From a virus: a stretch of DNA of 32,058 bases. The first letter of the stretch is position 1. Each line of letters begins with the position of its first letter. Where the stretch lies: positions 1 through 32,058 of the IMG/VR virus record IMGVR_UViG_3300009285_011519. The stretch is one strand, 5' to 3'. A program made the translations under genes and the position numbers. The notes beneath the pieces are model-generated. The model had not been told where the DNA came from and did not search any database. It saw only the letters and a list, made by a program, of their open reading frames with translations. Positions 7,220-13,605 of this stretch are shown piece by piece.

Positions 7220-7375
7220 TTAGCCGTTTTTATGTTCCTTCATTTTTAGCCAATATAATTTAACACTTCTATGGGCCCTCCTACTCCAAGAATTAAGAAA
7301 TATTCTAATGTTACCCTTCTTCTTTTCTTTAATTTTTCTTCTTTTGAAATTCATGATTTTAGCCGTTTTTTGCAT
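7220..7375 (-). CDS. Small strongly basic protein, unknown
   Basis: A 51-residue protein (MQKTAKIMNFKRRKIKEKKKGNIRIFL...) with about one third Lys/Arg and no Cys. It is likely nucleic-acid-binding by charge, though no family is recognised. A short hairpin CGGC/GCCG lies just upstream of the ATG (about 7379-7393) and could affect its translation. It follows tRNA-His in the same orientation and precedes the replication promoter. Confidence 0.6.
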   Translation of the reverse strand: MQKTAKIMNFKRRKIKEKKKGNIRIFLNSWSRRAHRSVKLYWLKMKEHKNG

Positions 7376-7419
7376 GGTACGGCGAAACCTGCCGAAAAAA
7401 TAGACTAATTTATTGGTTA

Positions 7420-7500
7420 AATAATTATAAAACTATTGCCATTGAAGCTAGTCAGGCTTTCAGACTATGGGCTTCTGTAAGATAGATCGTCATCTTACCT
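7420..7500 (-). ncRNA. Hairpin-rich spacer downstream of tRNA-His
   Basis: On the minus strand two stems follow the tRNA: GTAAGAT/ATCTTAC (7500-7479) and GAAGC...AGTC/GACT...GCTTC (7476-7445). No reading frame is supported here. The stems could direct tRNA 3' processing or be part of a small RNA. No T run follows, so they are not a clear terminator. Confidence 0.35.
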
Positions 7501-7508
7501 TTACATTG

Positions 7509-7581
7509 GGTGATGGGTGAGAATTAAACTCACGACCGTCTGGTCCACAACCAGACGCTCTACCACTGAGCTACCAACACC
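7509..7581 (-). tRNA. tRNA-His (anticodon GUG)
   Basis: On the minus strand from G-1 at 7581: acceptor GTGTTGG/CCATCAC (one mismatch), D arm GCTC-AGTGGTA-GAGC and anticodon arm GTCTGG-TTGTGGA-CCAGAC with anticodon GTG. The T arm is GTGAG-TTTAATT-CTCAC. The extra G-1 paired with C73 is the identity element specific to tRNA-His. CCA is not encoded. The predicted start of the promoter at 7591-7619 falls about 3 bases upstream, so the 5' leader is nearly absent. Confidence 0.95.
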
Positions 7582-7590
7582 ATATCATTA

Positions 7591-7619
7591 AATATAGGGT
7601 GATATTTGTATTTTGTCAA
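7591..7619 (-). promoter_or_regulatory. Promoter of tRNA-His and downstream minus-strand genes
   Basis: TTGACA (7619-7614), 17-base spacer, TATATT (7596-7591), with a predicted start near 7584, directly before the tRNA. Confidence 0.88.
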
Positions 7620-7678
7620 GGGTTAAAATATCAAGCATTGGAACTAATTCTGGAATTACCGGAATTGGCTTAAATAAG

Positions 7679-7990
7679 CTAATTTTTAGTGCTTTGATTA
7701 AAATCACTCATTGGATTGTTTTGTATATTGACCACTTCCGCCTTAAGCGATTGCAGATTGTTTATATATGTTCGGGGTTCTACCATTATCATGCCCTGAT
7801 TGTATTGGCTACGGGCATTGTGGAGCTCTACAGTATCCGCAAACTTGAAATAGCCTATCCCCTTGGGCTTAATTCCCTCTAGTTGGAAATCCAGGCCTAT
7901 CATGGGGAATTTTAAAGTTACAAGTGTGGCTGCCAAATAAAGGTCTCTGGTGGAAAATACTCTTTCTTCTGGTTTTTCTTCTTTTGCCAT
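7679..7990 (-). CDS. DUF5659-like small protein
   Basis: A 103-residue protein with RVFSTRDLYLAATLVTLKF near the N-terminus, then LEGIKPKGIGYFKFADTVEL and a MIMVEPRTYINNLQSLKAEVVNI segment. This order (DLYLA, an F-x-F-x-D-T block, then a V-(D/E)-P-x-x-(Y/F) helix) matches the small DUF5659-type proteins found in phages and bacteria, whose role is unknown. It reads divergently from the RNA/rtcB transcription unit. A TATAAT-like box at 8026-8021 could serve it, without a good -35. Confidence 0.7.
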   Translation of the reverse strand: MAKEEKPEERVFSTRDLYLAATLVTLKFPMIGLDFQLEGIKPKGIGYFKFADTVELHNARSQYNQGMIMVEPRTYINNLQSLKAEVVNIQNNPMSDFNQSTKN

Positions 7991-8065
7991 ATATTTTTTT
8001 TAATATAATTTAATATCCTTATTATAGCTTAGTCCCTTTAAAAAATTAAGTCAAAAGATTGCCAC

Positions 8066-8094
8066 TTGACAAAAAGTAAATAAGGGTATATATT
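8066..8094 (+). promoter_or_regulatory. Phage promoter P1 (TTGACAAAAAGTAAATAAGGG type)
   Basis: TTGACA (8066-8071), 17-base spacer AAAAGTAAATAAGGGTA, TATATT (8089-8094). The predicted start at 8101-8103 coincides with the first base of the closing stem of the RNA at 8102-8275. The spacer is almost identical to those at 10400, 19128 and 27091. Confidence 0.92.
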
Positions 8095-8101
8095 TATTTA
8101 T

Positions 8102-8275
8102 AGAGATGGGGTAATTGAAAAAAGGTAAACAAATCTTAATGCTTTGCTAAAGATGGTCGTGACCTATCAAAGTAAAATGCGTCACATAAAAGTGCCACTG
8201 TAGGGTGACTGATTATACCGTCTGAGATGCAACCTCATAAAATAGCTTGGCGGTCAAATCCCTATCCCCATCTCC
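8102..8275 (+). ncRNA. Structured RNA at the promoter start, about 175 bases
   Basis: GAGATGGGG (8103-8111) pairs perfectly with CCCCATCTC (8266-8274), closing a region with no supported gene. Internal stems include ATCTT/AAAGAT (about 8133-8153) and GTGAC/GTCAC (about 8159-8184). The RNA begins at the predicted start of promoter P1. I considered tmRNA, 6S, RNase P and group I intron and saw none of their conserved cores. No T-run terminator follows, so it is either a 5' leader element of the rtcB operon or processed out of it. Confidence 0.65.
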
Positions 8276-8303
8276 TCATGAGAATATTAATAATTTATAT
8301 AAA

Positions 8304-8462
8304 ATGTCAAATATATTCAAAAAACAATATACCGCCTACCAGCGCCATATACTAAAGGAGATTCTCCCCGAAAGATGTTTGCTTGTTTTGGATTTGATTT
8401 ATAATAGATGCAAGATTAAGCGTATAGAAAAGAAGATTAAGAAAATTAGAAAAATAATATGA
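8304..8462 (+). CDS. Small basic protein, unknown
   Basis: A 52-residue protein (MSNIFKKQYTAYQ...) ending in a run of Lys/Ile helices (IEKKIKKIRKII). I start at ATG 8304, after an AT-only leader, not at 8247, because the longer form would begin inside the closing stem of the upstream RNA. The stop codon overlaps the next start as ATATGA, so the two are translationally coupled. No family recognised. Confidence 0.6.
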   Translation: MSNIFKKQYTAYQRHILKEILPERCLLVLDLIYNRCKIKRIEKKIKKIRKII

Positions 8463-8638
8463 TAATATCTGTTAAAAAATTTGGAAGAGAATATAGGGTG
8501 GTGATAAAACAAGACCATCAATCATTTATACTCGATTATACTACAAATACTAAGGATAAATGCCTATGGCTGGCAAAGATGTTTCGGATAGCGTTAAAAA
8601 GACATAATGAAAAATTATTAAAGAATTTGTCTAAATGA
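8459..8638 (+). CDS. Small protein, unknown
   Basis: A 59-residue protein (MIISVKKFGREYRVVIKQDHQSFILDYTTNTKDK...) with a probable beta-hairpin N-terminus and a Lys-rich helix at the C-terminus. ATG overlaps the previous stop by 4 bases and its own TGA overlaps the next ATG by 4 bases, so it is the middle of a tightly coupled chain. No motif recognised. Confidence 0.6.
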   Translation: MIISVKKFGREYRVVIKQDHQSFILDYTTNTKDKCLWLAKMFRIALKRHNEKLLKNLSK

Positions 8639-8940
8639 AAACCATAACATTCAACATTAGAAAACCCCTCTACGGATCCTACGTCTATCTAAGAGGTTCA
8701 TTAGTGGAAAAAGCCATTAGAACTAAGGCCATGCTTGACATTACCATTCCGGCCGGGCGAGTGTTGGTTGACCCTAATGACTGGAAAGCGACTGGAAAGA
8801 TGATGAAGAAAGAATTTAAGTTTAAAAATAACCCCATGATTTTGTACGGAAATTTTGTGAATGTAGAACTAAAATCTAAGGGAGAAATAATTACTCCGGA
8901 AAAAAAGAAAAAATCAGAATTACAATTAACTTTATTTTAA
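8635..8940 (+). CDS. Hypothetical protein, 101 residues
   Basis: Beta-rich N-terminus (MKTITFNIRKPLYGSYVYLRGSLVEKAIRTKAMLDITIP) followed by GRVLVDPNDWKATGKMMKKEFKF and a Lys-rich C-terminal tail ending LQLTLF. Such LxLTLF-like ends resemble clamp- or partner-binding tails, but I cannot assign one. Coupled to the previous gene by ATGA. Family not recognised. Confidence 0.65.
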   Translation: MKTITFNIRKPLYGSYVYLRGSLVEKAIRTKAMLDITIPAGRVLVDPNDWKATGKMMKKEFKFKNNPMILYGNFVNVELKSKGEIITPEKKKKSELQLTLF

Positions 8941-8948
8941 TAAAATAT

Positions 8949-9221
8949 ATGAAAAAAATAGCAAAGTTCGATCTTAATACGGTAAAAACAGAGGATATAA
9001 TTTTTACCCATACATCATCAAGGGATTATGAAATGAGCAGGGTATATGTAATAGAAAAATTAGATAGTTTTATCGTTTTAGAAGGTAGCCATTGTTCTTG
9101 TTATGGTTTTGAAGACACAACTTGGGAGGCAATTGAATATACTGAGAAGGAAATAGAAAAATTAGCCATGCATGATGACGAAAAGTGGAAGATATTTTTA
9201 AAAGAATATTTAAATATATGA
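8949..9221 (+). CDS. Conserved small protein with SHCSCYGFEDTxWE motif
   Basis: A 90-residue protein. The block FIVLEGSHCSCYGFEDTTWEAIEYTEKEIEKL (from about residue 45) contains Cys-Ser-Cys and paired acidic/aromatic residues that recur in phage hypothetical proteins of this size. Metal binding is possible but unproven. Its TGA overlaps the RtcB ATG as ATGA, so it is translated with the ligase. Confidence 0.65.
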   Translation: MKKIAKFDLNTVKTEDIIFTHTSSRDYEMSRVYVIEKLDSFIVLEGSHCSCYGFEDTTWEAIEYTEKEIEKLAMHDDEKWKIFLKEYLNI

Positions 9222-10393
9222 AAATAATAACAACTGAAAAAATACCCATAAAAATGTGGTTAAAAGATATTGAAGACGGAGCAGTGGAACAAGCAAAACA
9301 TCTTGCTAACTTACCATCTGTGTTTAACCATATTGCAATTATGCCAGATAGCCATGTTGGCTATGGCTCCCCGATAGGTGCTGTGGTTGCGACTAGGGGT
9401 ATTATAGTCCCAAATATTGTGGGCGTGGACATCGGCTGTGGAATGTGTGCTGTAAAAACATCCTTGACAGACATTGATAAAGAAGCGCTTAAAAAAATAT
9501 TGGGAGAAATTAGGAAACAAATTCCGGTTGGGTTTGGTCATCACAAGGAGGCTCAAAATGAATTATTAATATCTCCTGAAACTGATTATGGAATGAAATT
9601 AAAAGAATATCCCATTTGCTCAGAACAATATACTTCTGCATTAAAGCAAATAGGTACTCTCGGTGGAGGCAATCATTTTATCGAAATCCAAAAAGGTTCT
9701 GATGGACATATCTGGATCATGATTCATTCTGGGTCAAGAAATTTAGGTAAACAAGTGGCCGATCATTACAATAAAATAGCTAAAGAATTAAACGCAAAAT
9801 GGTTTTCAAGAATTCCCGGAGAGTGGGATTTGGCTTTTTTACCGATAGATTCGGAGGAGGGACAATCATATATTCGAGAGATGAATTATTGCGTGGAGTT
9901 TGCTTTGTCCAATAGAAAGTTAATGATGGAACGAATATTAAATATTTTTTCACTTCATACCGATATTCAATATTTTGACCCAATAATTAATATCGCCCAC
10001 AACTACGCTAGACTTGAAAACCATATGGGTCAGAATGTAATGGTCCATAGAAAAGGAGCAACTTTGGCAGATGAAAATACCATTGGAATAGTGCCGGGCA
10101 GTCAGGGTACGAAATCGTATATCGTAAAAGGAAAAGGAAATATTGAAAGTTTTAAATCATGCTCTCATGGAGCTGGAAGAAAGATGGGAAGGAAAGATGC
10201 TGAAAGACGGCTCAATCTCGAAGAAGAAATTAAAAAGTTAGATGATCAAGGGATTCTTCATGGAATTAGAGGCAAACATGATTTGGATGAGGCTCCGGGT
10301 GCATACAAAGACGTCCAAGAAGTTATGAAAAATCAAGAAGATTTGGTCGAAATATTAGTAGAATTAAGTCCACTGGCCGTGGTAAAGGGCTAG
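9218..10393 (+). CDS. rtcB: RtcB RNA ligase (3'-phosphate/2',3'-cyclic phosphate to 5'-OH)
   Basis: A 391-residue protein covering the whole RtcB family. PDSHVGYG has H46; GVDIGCGM has the Mn-binding Cys74; GGGNHF has H153. IHSGSR has H170, HNYARLE has H261, and CSHGAGR has H317, the histidine that accepts GMP. The C-terminus is HDLDEAPGAYKDV. All catalytic residues are present. RtcB joins RNA ends made by tRNA-splicing or toxin-type cleavage; in phages it is thought to repair tRNAs cut by host anticodon nucleases. I start at 9218 because this ATG overlaps the upstream stop (ATGA); the earlier ATG at 9185 lies within the previous gene. Structured RNAs lie both upstream and just downstream. 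Confidence 0.96.
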   Translation: MKIITTEKIPIKMWLKDIEDGAVEQAKHLANLPSVFNHIAIMPDSHVGYGSPIGAVVATRGIIVPNIVGVDIGCGMCAVKTSLTDIDKEALKKILGEIRKQIPVGFGHHKEAQNELLISPETDYGMKLKEYPICSEQYTSALKQIGTLGGGNHFIEIQKGSDGHIWIMIHSGSRNLGKQVADHYNKIAKELNAKWFSRIPGEWDLAFLPIDSEEGQSYIREMNYCVEFALSNRKLMMERILNIFSLHTDIQYFDPIINIAHNYARLENHMGQNVMVHRKGATLADENTIGIVPGSQGTKSYIVKGKGNIESFKSCSHGAGRKMGRKDAERRLNLEEEIKKLDDQGILHGIRGKHDLDEAPGAYKDVQEVMKNQEDLVEILVELSPLAVVKG

Positions 10394-10399
10394 TGCCCC

Positions 10400-10428
10400 T
10401 TGACAAAAAGTAAGAATGGGTATATCTT
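10400..10428 (+). promoter_or_regulatory. Phage promoter P2
   Basis: TTGACA (10400-10405), 17-base spacer with the shared AAAAGTAAGAATGGGTA, TATCTT (10423-10428). Predicted start near 10435, just before the closing stem of the RNA at 10436-10776. It begins 7 bases after the rtcB stop. Confidence 0.88.
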
Positions 10429-10435
10429 GGTTATA

Positions 10436-10776
10436 TAACTAGAAAATTATGTTCCTTAAAAGAGACAGGGAGTGACAGAATTATACTGCTACGCACGGTA
10501 AATGTATTCTTCTTTATCGAGAACCCGAGAGGGTGATTAGGACCATGAGAGGCAATCGCTGACATGGGTGAAGAAGTTGCGTGACCATAATTGACTCAAA
10601 TCAATTGAAAAATGATTATGTTCATTATTAGTGCAGAGGTCACATATCTTAGGAAATAAATTGGGGTGTTTGCTAGACTTTGCCAGAGGGTTTGGAGGAA
10701 ACTTTGAACCATGCAACTTAGAAAGGCGGTATCTCAATGGGTTTCTTCTCCTTGTTTCTACTAAGGAACATAATAA
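10436..10776 (+). ncRNA. Large structured RNA, about 340 bases, directly after rtcB
   Basis: ATTATGTTCCTTA (10446-10458) pairs perfectly over 13 bases with TAAGGAACATAAT (10762-10774), and the helix continues inward imperfectly (AGAGACAGGGAG with CTCCTTGTTTCT). Inside, AAGTTGCGTG (10575-10584) can pair with CATGCAACTT (10710-10719), and GTGACC (10581-10586) with GGTCAC (10638-10643). Local hairpins are AATTGA/TCAATT and AATGA/TCATT. No open frame is supported. It starts at the P2 promoter. No signature of RNase P, tmRNA or group I/II introns was found. Size and layout recall the large ornate phage RNAs such as GOLLD or ROOL, but I see no sequence match. Confidence 0.72.
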
Positions 10777-10789
10777 TTAACCAAAATAT

Positions 10790-11002
10790 ATGAAAGTAAG
10801 AGCAGAAGAGGTTGAAAAAGCGTACAATAAATTAAAAACGCTTTTGACCGAAAGGGAGGCTGACGTCATAAAACGATTCTACGGCATCGATAAAAAGGTC
10901 CGCCATACCTTGGTTGAAATAGCCGAAAAATATAAAGTCACCAGAGAGCGCATCAGACAAATTAAGGTCATCGCTCTTGATAAATTAAAAGTCAAAAAAT
11001 AA
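10790..11002 (+). CDS. Sigma-70 region 4-like DNA-binding protein
   Basis: A 70-residue protein. LLTEREADVIKRFYGIDKKVRHTLVEIAEKYKVTRERIRQIKVIALDKLKV is a textbook sigma-70 region 4: the LTxRE(x)xVIxxRFG helix, then a helix-turn-helix ending RxRxRQI. Region 2 is absent, so it cannot itself melt a promoter. It may act as a -35-binding regulator or redirect host RNA polymerase, for example at the repeated TTGACAAAAAGTAA promoters. It is the first gene after the large RNA, within the P2 transcription unit. Confidence 0.88.
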   Translation: MKVRAEEVEKAYNKLKTLLTEREADVIKRFYGIDKKVRHTLVEIAEKYKVTRERIRQIKVIALDKLKVKK

Positions 11003-11032
11003 GAAAATATAAATTAAATTAAATTAAATAAT

Positions 11033-11821
11033 ATGCCTCAATATCCTACGACAAAATTAAAGACTATTAAATATAATAGTCCATCTGGAACCATAAACAT
11101 AAATAAGTGGATACCTCCTTTTGAGAAGGTAAAAGGTGGTTTTGGATTTACGGGAGTTTTAGCAGAAGATTCAAAAACAGGGCAATTGCAATGTCATGTG
11201 TGTGGTGGCTGGTATGAATTGTTGACTACTCATATTTTCGCCAAACATAATTTAACTTCACTGGAGTATTGCGAAAGATTTGGATTGCTTAGAAGTACCG
11301 CTTTGAAATCAATGCGGATCCGAAAACTTCAGTCCAAGGTTATGTTAGATATGAGAAAAAGAAATATTAAACATAGAATGAAATTTAAGAAGGGAAATTT
11401 ATGTTCGGCTAATCGGAGGGGAAAGCCCAAGGCGGTTGAAGCGCAAAATAGATATGGGTTATGTAATCTTCAGGTGGTGGATAAAATAACCGCTTTAAAA
11501 AATAAATTAGGTAAAACCCCGGCCCTAACAGAAGTTATTGATGAATATGGAGCAAGTATGGCTTCCTTAATGCATACTCGCTATGCCGGATATCTGAAGT
11601 TTATTAAAGAACAAGGTTGGACACCAGTAGTTTCTAGTCGTAATCCAAAATATTCTAAGGAATATTTCATTCAATTGGGAGTTAGGGCGTTAAAGTCTGG
11701 CAAAAAATTAATTGGTAAGAGGTTAATGACAGTTAGTGAGTCAAGAAATATTTATAATTATTTTGCATCACAGGGCAGTTGGAGAAAGGCTGTTTTAAAA
11801 ACTGCCAATAAATTAAATTAA
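11033..11821 (+). CDS. Ros/MucR-like zinc finger protein with homing-endonuclease-associated repeats
   Basis: A 262-residue protein. CHVCGGWYELLTTHIFAKHNLTSLEYCERFGL (about residues 55-86) matches the Ros/MucR zinc finger: Cys-x2-Cys, His-x4-His, then the helix ending in Y-x-x-x-(F/Y)-G-L. The KITALKNKLGKTPALTEVIDEYG segment (about 153-175) resembles the HNH-associated DNA-binding repeat (GKTPTxxE), and a weaker copy follows. No nuclease core is seen, so it is probably a DNA-binding regulator or a homing endonuclease that has lost its catalytic domain. The leader is a repeated AAATT unit. Confidence 0.75.
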   Translation: MPQYPTTKLKTIKYNSPSGTININKWIPPFEKVKGGFGFTGVLAEDSKTGQLQCHVCGGWYELLTTHIFAKHNLTSLEYCERFGLLRSTALKSMRIRKLQSKVMLDMRKRNIKHRMKFKKGNLCSANRRGKPKAVEAQNRYGLCNLQVVDKITALKNKLGKTPALTEVIDEYGASMASLMHTRYAGYLKFIKEQGWTPVVSSRNPKYSKEYFIQLGVRALKSGKKLIGKRLMTVSESRNIYNYFASQGSWRKAVLKTANKLN

Positions 11822-11825
11822 AAAA

Positions 11826-12038
11826 ATGAAAAAAGGATTTACTTTAATAGAATTGCTGATTGCTATTGCCGTTATTGGGATTTTAGTTTCTGTAATCATG
11901 TTTTTTGGTGATAAACAAAAAACAAATGAAAAAAAATCAGATTATGAATTATGCCAAGATTATAAATTTTTTAAGATTGAAAATCAGCCTGCGATATGTT
12001 TAAAGTTTTATTTAGATGAGGCTAAAAATTTAAAATAA
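11826..12038 (+). CDS. Type IV pilin-like prepilin, 70 residues
   Basis: The N-terminus MKKGFTLIELLIAIAVIGILVSVIMFF is a class III (type IV pilin) signal: short basic leader, cleavage after Gly4, Phe1 then Glu5 of the mature protein, and a 20-residue hydrophobic helix. The C-terminal globule is short (about 40 residues) with two Cys (in ELCQDY and PAICLK) that could form the usual disulfide loop. It should be processed by a host prepilin peptidase and could enter or cap host pili. Unusually small for a major pilin, it is more like a minor pilin or decoy. Confidence 0.82.
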   Translation: MKKGFTLIELLIAIAVIGILVSVIMFFGDKQKTNEKKSDYELCQDYKFFKIENQPAICLKFYLDEAKNLK

Positions 12039-12043
12039 AAAAT

Positions 12044-12214
12044 ATGAACAAAGAAACTGAAGAAACAATATCTATATTGAATAATAGTATAAAATTCCTT
12101 ACGGAGATTGTTAAAACACAAAACGAAAGGATTAAAAGATTGGAAGAAAAAAATGACATAGAGAGAGAACTGGATGAAAAAAGGTGTGAAAGTATAAGGG
12201 GATTAAAAATATGA
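12044..12214 (+). CDS. Small coiled-coil protein
   Basis: A 56-residue protein (MNKETEETISILNNSIKFLTEIVKTQNERIKRLEEKND...) with a heptad pattern over nearly its full length. It starts 5 bases after the pilin stop. Its TGA overlaps the next ATG by 4 bases. No family recognised; a scaffold or oligomerisation role is possible only by shape. Confidence 0.55.
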   Translation: MNKETEETISILNNSIKFLTEIVKTQNERIKRLEEKNDIERELDEKRCESIRGLKI

Positions 12215-12357
12215 ACTATAAAAAAATTGAGAAAAAAGTATTTAATGAGGTGACGGAACATTGTGGGGCATTTGGAAGAGACTTTCAAATAATAAGACAC
12301 ATGTCAGATGAAATAATTAAAGTTATTAAAAAAGAAATTAAAGATTCAAAAAAATAA
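12211..12357 (+). CDS. Small protein, unknown
   Basis: A 48-residue helical, charged protein (MNYKKIEKKVFNEVTEHCGAFGRDFQIIRH...) coupled to the upstream coiled-coil gene by an ATGA overlap. The next gene follows after one base. No motif recognised. Confidence 0.55.
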   Translation: MNYKKIEKKVFNEVTEHCGAFGRDFQIIRHMSDEIIKVIKKEIKDSKK

Positions 12358-12358
12358 T

Positions 12359-12913
12359 ATGCACGACATAGACCTAAGCCCATACCTAAGAAAAAAAATG
12401 AAAACCCGCCCTCGTGTTAGGGGACGGTATAACTCATCGGAGTTGTATGCCATTACGCACGGCTGGGTCACGCCAGAGCAATGGATCAACCCGGCCGATA
12501 AAACAATGAGTGAATTATTGGTTATGTGGAATGGTATTGGTACTCACAGCCAGTTGGAGGATTTACTTGGTACGGAACATTCGGAAAAGAAGAAAGAATA
12601 CGTTTATAAAGATATTGTTTTAGTGGGCAAAGTTGATTATATGCCCCCTGAATTTCCAGATGATATTTGGGAATTTAAGTCTTCAGAAAAGACCATGGAT
12701 AAAATGAAACCCTGGGCAGAATTTCAGATTAAATTATACTGTTCTATGTTTGAGAAAAAACGGGGACATGTTTTCCAGCCAGTCAAGGATGCTAATGGTA
12801 TTTATCTTAAATGCCTGGGTACGGTTGAGAGAAATGACGAATGGTTTAAAGGAGAGTTGGAAAAATTATATGCGTTTCATACTCTTGTGGAAATTTTATG
12901 GAAAAATAAATAA
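12359..12913 (+). CDS. PD-(D/E)XK nuclease, Cas4/RecB-like
   Basis: A 184-residue protein with the fold's ordered motifs: GTHSQLEDLLG (about 57-67, helix with the conserved Glu), VGKVDYMP (Asp about 92), IWEFKSS (E-x-K, about 103-107) and AEFQIKLYCSMF (Q-x-x-x-Y, about 120-128). This is the RecB/Cas4/YqaJ type of metal-dependent nuclease. It is likely used in phage recombination or DNA degradation. No four-Cys iron-sulfur cluster as in Cas4 is evident (only two Cys). It lies in the P2 unit with small genes and close to the pilin. Confidence 0.78.
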   Translation: MHDIDLSPYLRKKMKTRPRVRGRYNSSELYAITHGWVTPEQWINPADKTMSELLVMWNGIGTHSQLEDLLGTEHSEKKKEYVYKDIVLVGKVDYMPPEFPDDIWEFKSSEKTMDKMKPWAEFQIKLYCSMFEKKRGHVFQPVKDANGIYLKCLGTVERNDEWFKGELEKLYAFHTLVEILWKNK

Positions 12914-12927
12914 TTAAATTAAAAAAT

Positions 12928-13020
12928 ATGACATCTATGACACCTGAGGTAATTGAACTTATAAAGTGGACATTAGAGGGAATTTTTATCTTAGCTGTAT
13001 CGTGGATACTTTTTAAATAA
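12928..13020 (+). CDS. Tiny single-span membrane peptide
   Basis: A 30-residue peptide (MTSMTPEVIELIKWTLEGIFILAVSWILFK) with one hydrophobic segment at the C-terminus. The start follows the AT-only leader AATTAAATTAAAAAAT. Similar one-span micropeptides recur through this genome (13606, 19178, 29626, 31568). Function unknown. Confidence 0.5.
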   Translation: MTSMTPEVIELIKWTLEGIFILAVSWILFK

Positions 13021-13027
13021 AAAATAT

Positions 13028-13183
13028 ATGCAACATAAAGAAAAAGTAAAAATGGCTCGTAAGATGAGTAAAACTAAGAAAGAATGTTTAAAGAAAGAAT
13101 CTATTTTCACTACTGATGAATGGGAAAGGCGCAGGGAAGCTAAATTAAATAAGCAACTTAATCAGGGAAAAAAGAAAAAATAA
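13028..13183 (+). CDS. Small Lys-rich protein
   Basis: A 51-residue, very basic protein (MQHKEKVKMARKMSKTKKECLKKESIF...) ending in GKKKK. The start follows AAAAAATAT. No motif recognised; the charge suggests nucleic-acid or surface contact. One base separates it from the next ATG. Confidence 0.5.
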   Translation: MQHKEKVKMARKMSKTKKECLKKESIFTTDEWERRREAKLNKQLNQGKKKK

Positions 13184-13184
13184 T

Positions 13185-13352
13185 ATGGGCAAGCCACGAA
13201 CTCCGGCTCAAGCCGCCAAGCAAACGGCTCGGACAGCCAGGAATAAAGTTAAAAAGTACCAAAAATTAATTACCGAGCGACCAAATGATGTTCATCGGAC
13301 ATTATGGGAGTTAGAAGCAAATACGGACATTGAAAGAAAGATGACAATATAA
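13185..13352 (+). CDS. Small basic helical protein
   Basis: A 55-residue protein (MGKPRTPAQAAKQTARTARNKVKKYQKLITERPND...). It is alanine/arginine-rich at the N-terminus, like a short DNA- or RNA-binding tail, and its codon use is more G+C-rich than its neighbours'. The stop lies in the first bases of the 30-base repeat that starts at 13351. No family recognised. Confidence 0.55.
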   Translation: MGKPRTPAQAAKQTARTARNKVKKYQKLITERPNDVHRTLWELEANTDIERKMTI

Positions 13353-13380
13353 TCCTTGCCAATTATTAAAGGAACTAGAG
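13351..13380 (+). repeat. Direct repeat, copy 1
   Basis: 30 bases that recur at 14020-14049 with one mismatch (AGGAAC versus AGGAAA). The last 11 bases (AGGAACTAGAG) recur again at 13546-13556. It may also pair with the inverted arm at 13726-13745. Confidence 0.85.
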
Positions 13381-13545
13381 AGTGTAATTTGTTTCTTAAA
13401 ACCGTGGGTTCTAACAAGGGTCGCAGACTATTAGAACATCTGGCCTCGCTTCCAACGGCTGAAGAGCTTTAAGCGAAACACACAAGTGTCCCGTGGAGTC
13501 TCCCCAGCGAGGGAATAACTGGAGACCTAGGCGACCCACGATTTT
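13381..13545 (+). ncRNA. Compact structured RNA, apparently inserted between short direct repeats
   Basis: CGTGGGT (about 13403-13409) pairs with ACCCACG (13534-13540) to close the element. Inside are GTTCTAA/TTAGAAC (13408-13437), a CTCGCTT/AAGCG stem (13444-13477), ACAC/GTGT and GTCTCC/GGAGAC (13498-13526). It is clearly richer in G+C than surrounding DNA and has no open frame. It is bordered by AGGAACTAGAG and AGGAAATAGAG. The joined flanks rebuild the uninterrupted copy at 14020-14056, so it looks like an insertion. Confidence 0.65.
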
Positions 13546-13605
13546 AGGAAATAGAGTTTATAATTAAGAATATGGGAGCTAAGATAACTTTAATCCTTAT
13601 AATAT

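Noticed and set aside
8102-8275. tmRNA or 6S RNA
   Set aside because: The 3' end has a T-arm-like look, but there is no tag-peptide frame, no canonical T arm next to the acceptor and no 6S open bubble consensus.
10436-10776. Group I intron or RNase P RNA
   Set aside because: No P7/J core elements, no GAGGAAAGTCC-type conserved blocks, and the RNA does not interrupt a gene.
12022-12300. Minus-strand open frame of 92 codons
   Set aside because: It lies opposite two coupled small plus-strand genes with coherent composition and typical starts.
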